Below are positions 7,810 through 9,478 of a DNA stretch of 9,478 nt, piece after piece. Position 1 is the stretch's first letter. Each line of letters opens with the position of its first letter. Source of the stretch: an uncultured Brevinema sp. (lineage in GTDB: Bacteria; Spirochaetota; Brevinematia; Brevinematales; Brevinemataceae). The notes beneath the pieces are model-generated. The model made no database searches and was not told where the DNA came from. It saw only the letters and a program-made list of their open reading frames with translations. The DNA lies in the NCBI GenBank assembly GCA_947040475.1, contig CAMRBT010000049.1, positions 1 through 9,478 on the forward strand. Reading direction: 5' to 3'. Position numbers and translations under genes: made by a program.

Positions 7810-7990
7810 GGATGTGGGTTTTATTTGTGAATATATATTCTACAAATATTATTAAAATTCATTTAGTAATTATGATATCTAATCGAGTTTTACACACTAT
7901 ATATATTAGATATCGGTTAGATTTTATGTAACATTAGCGGTAATTGGGGTTGTACGATCAATGCTAAAACACGGCAAGGGTTATACAAAC
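7686..7990. other. Intergenic region of about 300 bp, no supported gene
   Basis: I see no convincing coding region here on either strand. The stretch is very AT-rich, with the second copy of a direct repeat (7782-7809), small palindromes ATGTGT/ACACAT (7722-7735) and GAATATATATTC (7829-7840), and a 10-bp inverted repeat (7874-7914). Positions about 7934-7980 are clearly richer in G+C, around half by eye, yet match no tRNA or other RNA family I know. It could be upstream regulatory DNA for the kinase-fusion gene or the decayed remains of a gene. Confidence 0.5.
7874..7914. repeat. 10-bp inverted repeat with 21-base loop
   Basis: GATATCTAAT (7874-7883) and ATTAGATATC (7905-7914) are exact reverse complements. 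There is no T run beside them, so this is not an intrinsic terminator. It may be a paired protein-binding site, since its core AGATAT also occurs in the direct repeats upstream of the kinase-fusion promoter. Function is unknown. Confidence 0.45.
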
Positions 7991-8027
7991 AAAAAAACGA
8001 CCTCTTAATAATAAAGAGGTCGTTTTT
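7991..8027 (-). terminator. Intrinsic terminator of the lipoprotein gene
   Basis: A 14-bp perfect stem, built on ACGACCTCTT (7997-8006) and AAGAGGTCGT (8014-8023) and extended by A/T pairs, encloses a 7-base loop. It is followed on the minus strand by seven T (from A7991-7997). It begins 16 bases after the TAA of the lipoprotein gene. Five T on the plus side (8023-8027) could give some activity in the other direction. Confidence 0.92.
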
Positions 8028-8043
8028 AGATTTAATTAAAATT

Positions 8044-9036
8044 TTAGAGATATTTTTTTAGATCAACAGAAGATACTTTGCTTTGTGTAAATTCAGGTAA
8101 GTAAACAATACCATTAACTACAGTGATATCTGCAACACCAGAAATCATTCCATTAACAGTAAGTGCTAAAGAACGATCTGCATTAAACACATAAAGATGA
8201 GCCATATTGTTAGCTCCACCTACACCCCAATCAGATACAACAAGTTTACCATTAACAAGAGCTAATCCATCAAGTCCACCAGCACCAAGCTGTTCTGTGT
8301 TCCATTTTGTAAGAGCAGATGCAGTGGTGTAATCAGCATTAAGAGTAGCTTGGAAGATATGCCCTCTAGTTGCATCACCACCAAATGTTGAGGTGACAAA
8401 ATAAAGAGTTTTAGTTTTTTGATCAAAAGCCATACCGTTGATTCCATTTTCGTTAATACCAGCAACAGTTACATAGCTTAAGCTAGTCATATCTGCAGAG
8501 ATAGAGATTTTATGAACAAGTCCTTTTCCTGTATCAGAAAGAAGAGCTGTTGTTTTATCAAGTAATACAATATCATTCATGAATCCAGGAGCATCAATAG
8601 GAAGAGTTGCTACAACTTTACCTGTTGAAATTTTTAGAATTTTCACATTAGGATGATCAGAAACAATAATAGTATCGTTATCTAAAAAAGCAAATCCTTT
8701 AGGGTCATCAAGTAATCCTAAAAACAATTGTTTAGTAGCGTTGTTTTTGTATTCTGCAATAAATCCTTTTCCAGCAGATTCAAATGGATTTCCACCGATA
8801 TTAGCAACATATATAGCACCATTACGAACAACAACACTTTCAGGTGTTGATAATCCGTCTATAGCATAAGTAGAAACATTTGCTTCTACAGTTGTAGTTC
8901 CATCGTTTATCGAAACAGTTGCTAAGTTTTCTGTAGTGACTGCAACTTCTTTAACAGCTGTAACAGCTTCTTTTTGCCCACATGCAGTAATAAATGCTAG
9001 GGACAATGCCGCTAGCGTAATAAAATGTTTTTTCAT
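8044..9036 (-). CDS. SMP-30/gluconolactonase-like beta-propeller lipoprotein
   Basis: This is a predicted envelope lipoprotein of 330 residues. Residues 1-18 are a signal peptide (MKK, then a hydrophobic stretch) ending in the lipobox ITAC, with C19 as the lipidated residue. A Val/Thr/Glu-rich linker (about 20-55) leads to repeated blade-like units with the pattern hydrophobic-strand, NGxIYVA or similar. These are near 63-82, 110-142, 151-178, 198-217, 253-286 and 301-326, which makes six blades. E66, N154 and D256 lie in SMP-30-like contexts (STPESV, GFMNDI, GLDGLAL) and could be metal ligands, but enzymatic activity is not established. NHL-type binding propellers look similar. AGGAGA (9041-9046) lies four bases before the ATG. 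It has a candidate promoter at 9075-9123 and a terminator at 7991-8027. The downstream kinase fusion has its own promoter, so the two are probably not co-transcribed. Confidence 0.85.
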   Translation of the reverse strand: MKKHFITLAALSLAFITACGQKEAVTAVKEVAVTTENLATVSINDGTTTVEANVSTYAIDGLSTPESVVVRNGAIYVANIGGNPFESAGKGFIAEYKNNATKQLFLGLLDDPKGFAFLDNDTIIVSDHPNVKILKISTGKVVATLPIDAPGFMNDIVLLDKTTALLSDTGKGLVHKISISADMTSLSYVTVAGINENGINGMAFDQKTKTLYFVTSTFGGDATRGHIFQATLNADYTTASALTKWNTEQLGAGGLDGLALVNGKLVVSDWGVGGANNMAHLYVFNADRSLALTVNGMISGVADITVVNGIVYLPEFTQSKVSSVDLKKYL

Positions 9037-9074
9037 TTTATCTCCTATATATAAGTTTTTCTTTTTCTTTATTA

Positions 9075-9123
9075 ATTATACTCTACTTACTATTAGTATC
9101 ACTGTTTTTTCAAAGCAAGTCAA
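9075..9123 (-). promoter_or_regulatory. Candidate promoter of the lipoprotein gene
   Basis: On the minus strand TTGACT (9118-9123, 5/6 to consensus) is followed after 17 bases by GATACT (9095-9100, 4/6). A perfect TATAAT lies nearer the gene at 9075-9080 but has no good -35 at normal distance. Either could set the start, giving a leader of about 30-50 bases. No terminator is visible between the transporter stop (9174) and this site, so some read-through from the transporter gene is possible. Confidence 0.5.
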
Positions 9124-9173
9124 TAGGAAAATTATAAATATTTATTATGTAGTTATTTAGGAGTGTTTTAGAA

Positions 9174-9478
9174 TTAAAGAAATTGGATACTTATTAAATA
9201 CTTGATTAAAAGATAGAAAAATGGAAAGAGACTAAGACTTGTGAAAGTAGTGGTTAATAGACAGGCAATACATAGGTCTGGGGATCTTTTGTATCTAATA
9301 GAAAAGATTAATGCAGTGTTGGCGACAGGAGTTACTAAAAGCATGAGTGTGGCAGGGAGAAATTCGTTATCAATCGTAAACCCTATATATTTATGAAGAA
9401 GACCATAAATACATATTCCTAAAATAGGAAGAATAATAGATTTTTGAAAAGCAAATACAAGGGCATATTTAGAACGGA
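9174..9478 (-). CDS. AEC (auxin efflux carrier) family transporter, C-terminal part
   Basis: The minus-strand frame whose first whole codon is 9476-9474 stays open for 100 residues to a TAA at 9174-9176 and runs off the right edge. It encodes a hydrophobic sequence with membrane segments near fragment residues 13-27 (KSIILPILGICIYG), 39-60 (FLPATLMLLVTPVANTALIF) and 70-94. The proline and small-residue pattern LP..TLMLLVTPVANTA followed by a short polar turn and a last helical pair matches the C-terminal half of AEC-family carriers, which are usually about 300 residues and export or exchange organic anions across the inner membrane. The substrate cannot be told from this piece. The 137 bases between it and the lipoprotein start hold no clear terminator. 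Family assignment is by pattern recognition and fairly firm; the start lies outside the window. Confidence 0.8.
   Translation of the reverse strand, partial: RSKYALVFAFQKSIILPILGICIYGLLHKYIGFTIDNEFLPATLMLLVTPVANTALIFSIRYKRSPDLCIACLLTTTFTSLSLFPFFYLLIKYLISIQFL

Noticed and set aside
7812..7931. Plus-strand ORF of 39 codons beginning ATGTGGGTT
   Set aside because: The only purine-rich stretch directly abuts the ATG, so spacing is wrong for a ribosome site. The product is rich in Ile and other AT-coded residues, as expected by chance in this DNA, and I found no promoter ahead of it.
7930..7990. Possible tRNA in the GC-richer patch
   Set aside because: There is no T-arm GGTTCRA motif, no acceptor stem and no CCA end on either strand.
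8262..8465. Minus-strand frame overlapping the lipoprotein gene in another phase, and plus-strand frame 8936-9160
   Set aside because: The first overlaps the propeller coding region; the second runs across the lipoprotein signal peptide and its promoter. Neither has a ribosome site or a family match.
1..9478. CRISPR array, insertion sequence or prophage elements
   Set aside because: I see no regularly spaced repeats, no transposase-like or integrase-like reading frame, and no paired terminal repeats flanking a gene.

Overview
The window is AT-rich DNA (roughly one third G+C by eye) from a bacterium. The promoters resemble sigma-70 sites, the Shine-Dalgarno sequences are strong, and there is a lipoprotein with a lipobox and a large membrane-anchored alpha-2-macroglobulin-like protein. 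That protein family normally works in a periplasm, so a diderm (Gram-negative-type) host is likely. A low-GC spirochaete would fit, but this is a guess and the window holds no decisive taxonomic marker.

The layout is almost entirely minus strand. Positions 2-28 are the last codons of an unidentified plus-strand gene. It converges on an 1830-residue alpha-2-macroglobulin-family gene (88-5580, minus), and the two share a bidirectional terminator with perfect 25-bp arms (41-92). Next upstream is a 603-residue protein (5778-7589, minus) that joins a FakA-like Dak2/DhaL kinase module to a complete FakB-like DegV fatty-acid-binding domain. A 454-bp gap follows (7590-8043). It holds this gene's promoter with an overlapping inverted repeat, leader palindromes, a long imperfect direct repeat, a small GC-richer patch and the terminator of the next gene. 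That gene (8044-9036, minus) encodes a 330-residue lipoprotein predicted to be a six-bladed beta-propeller of SMP-30/gluconolactonase type. The right edge carries the last 100 codons of an auxin-efflux-carrier (AEC) family membrane transporter (9174-9478, minus), which contains no long ATG-started frame and is easily missed.

The kinase fusion and the macroglobulin appear to be separate single-gene transcription units: each has a recognisable promoter, and an intrinsic terminator follows each of the three complete genes. No terminator is visible between the transporter and the lipoprotein gene. I see no operon that ties the functions together: cell-envelope protease defence or scaffolding, exogenous fatty-acid activation, an envelope lipoprotein, and a transporter. 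The most notable items are the one-polypeptide FakA-FakB architecture, the absence of the thioester from the macroglobulin (it has no cysteine after residue 219), and the repeat-rich region upstream of the kinase fusion. I found no mobile element, CRISPR array, tRNA or rRNA.
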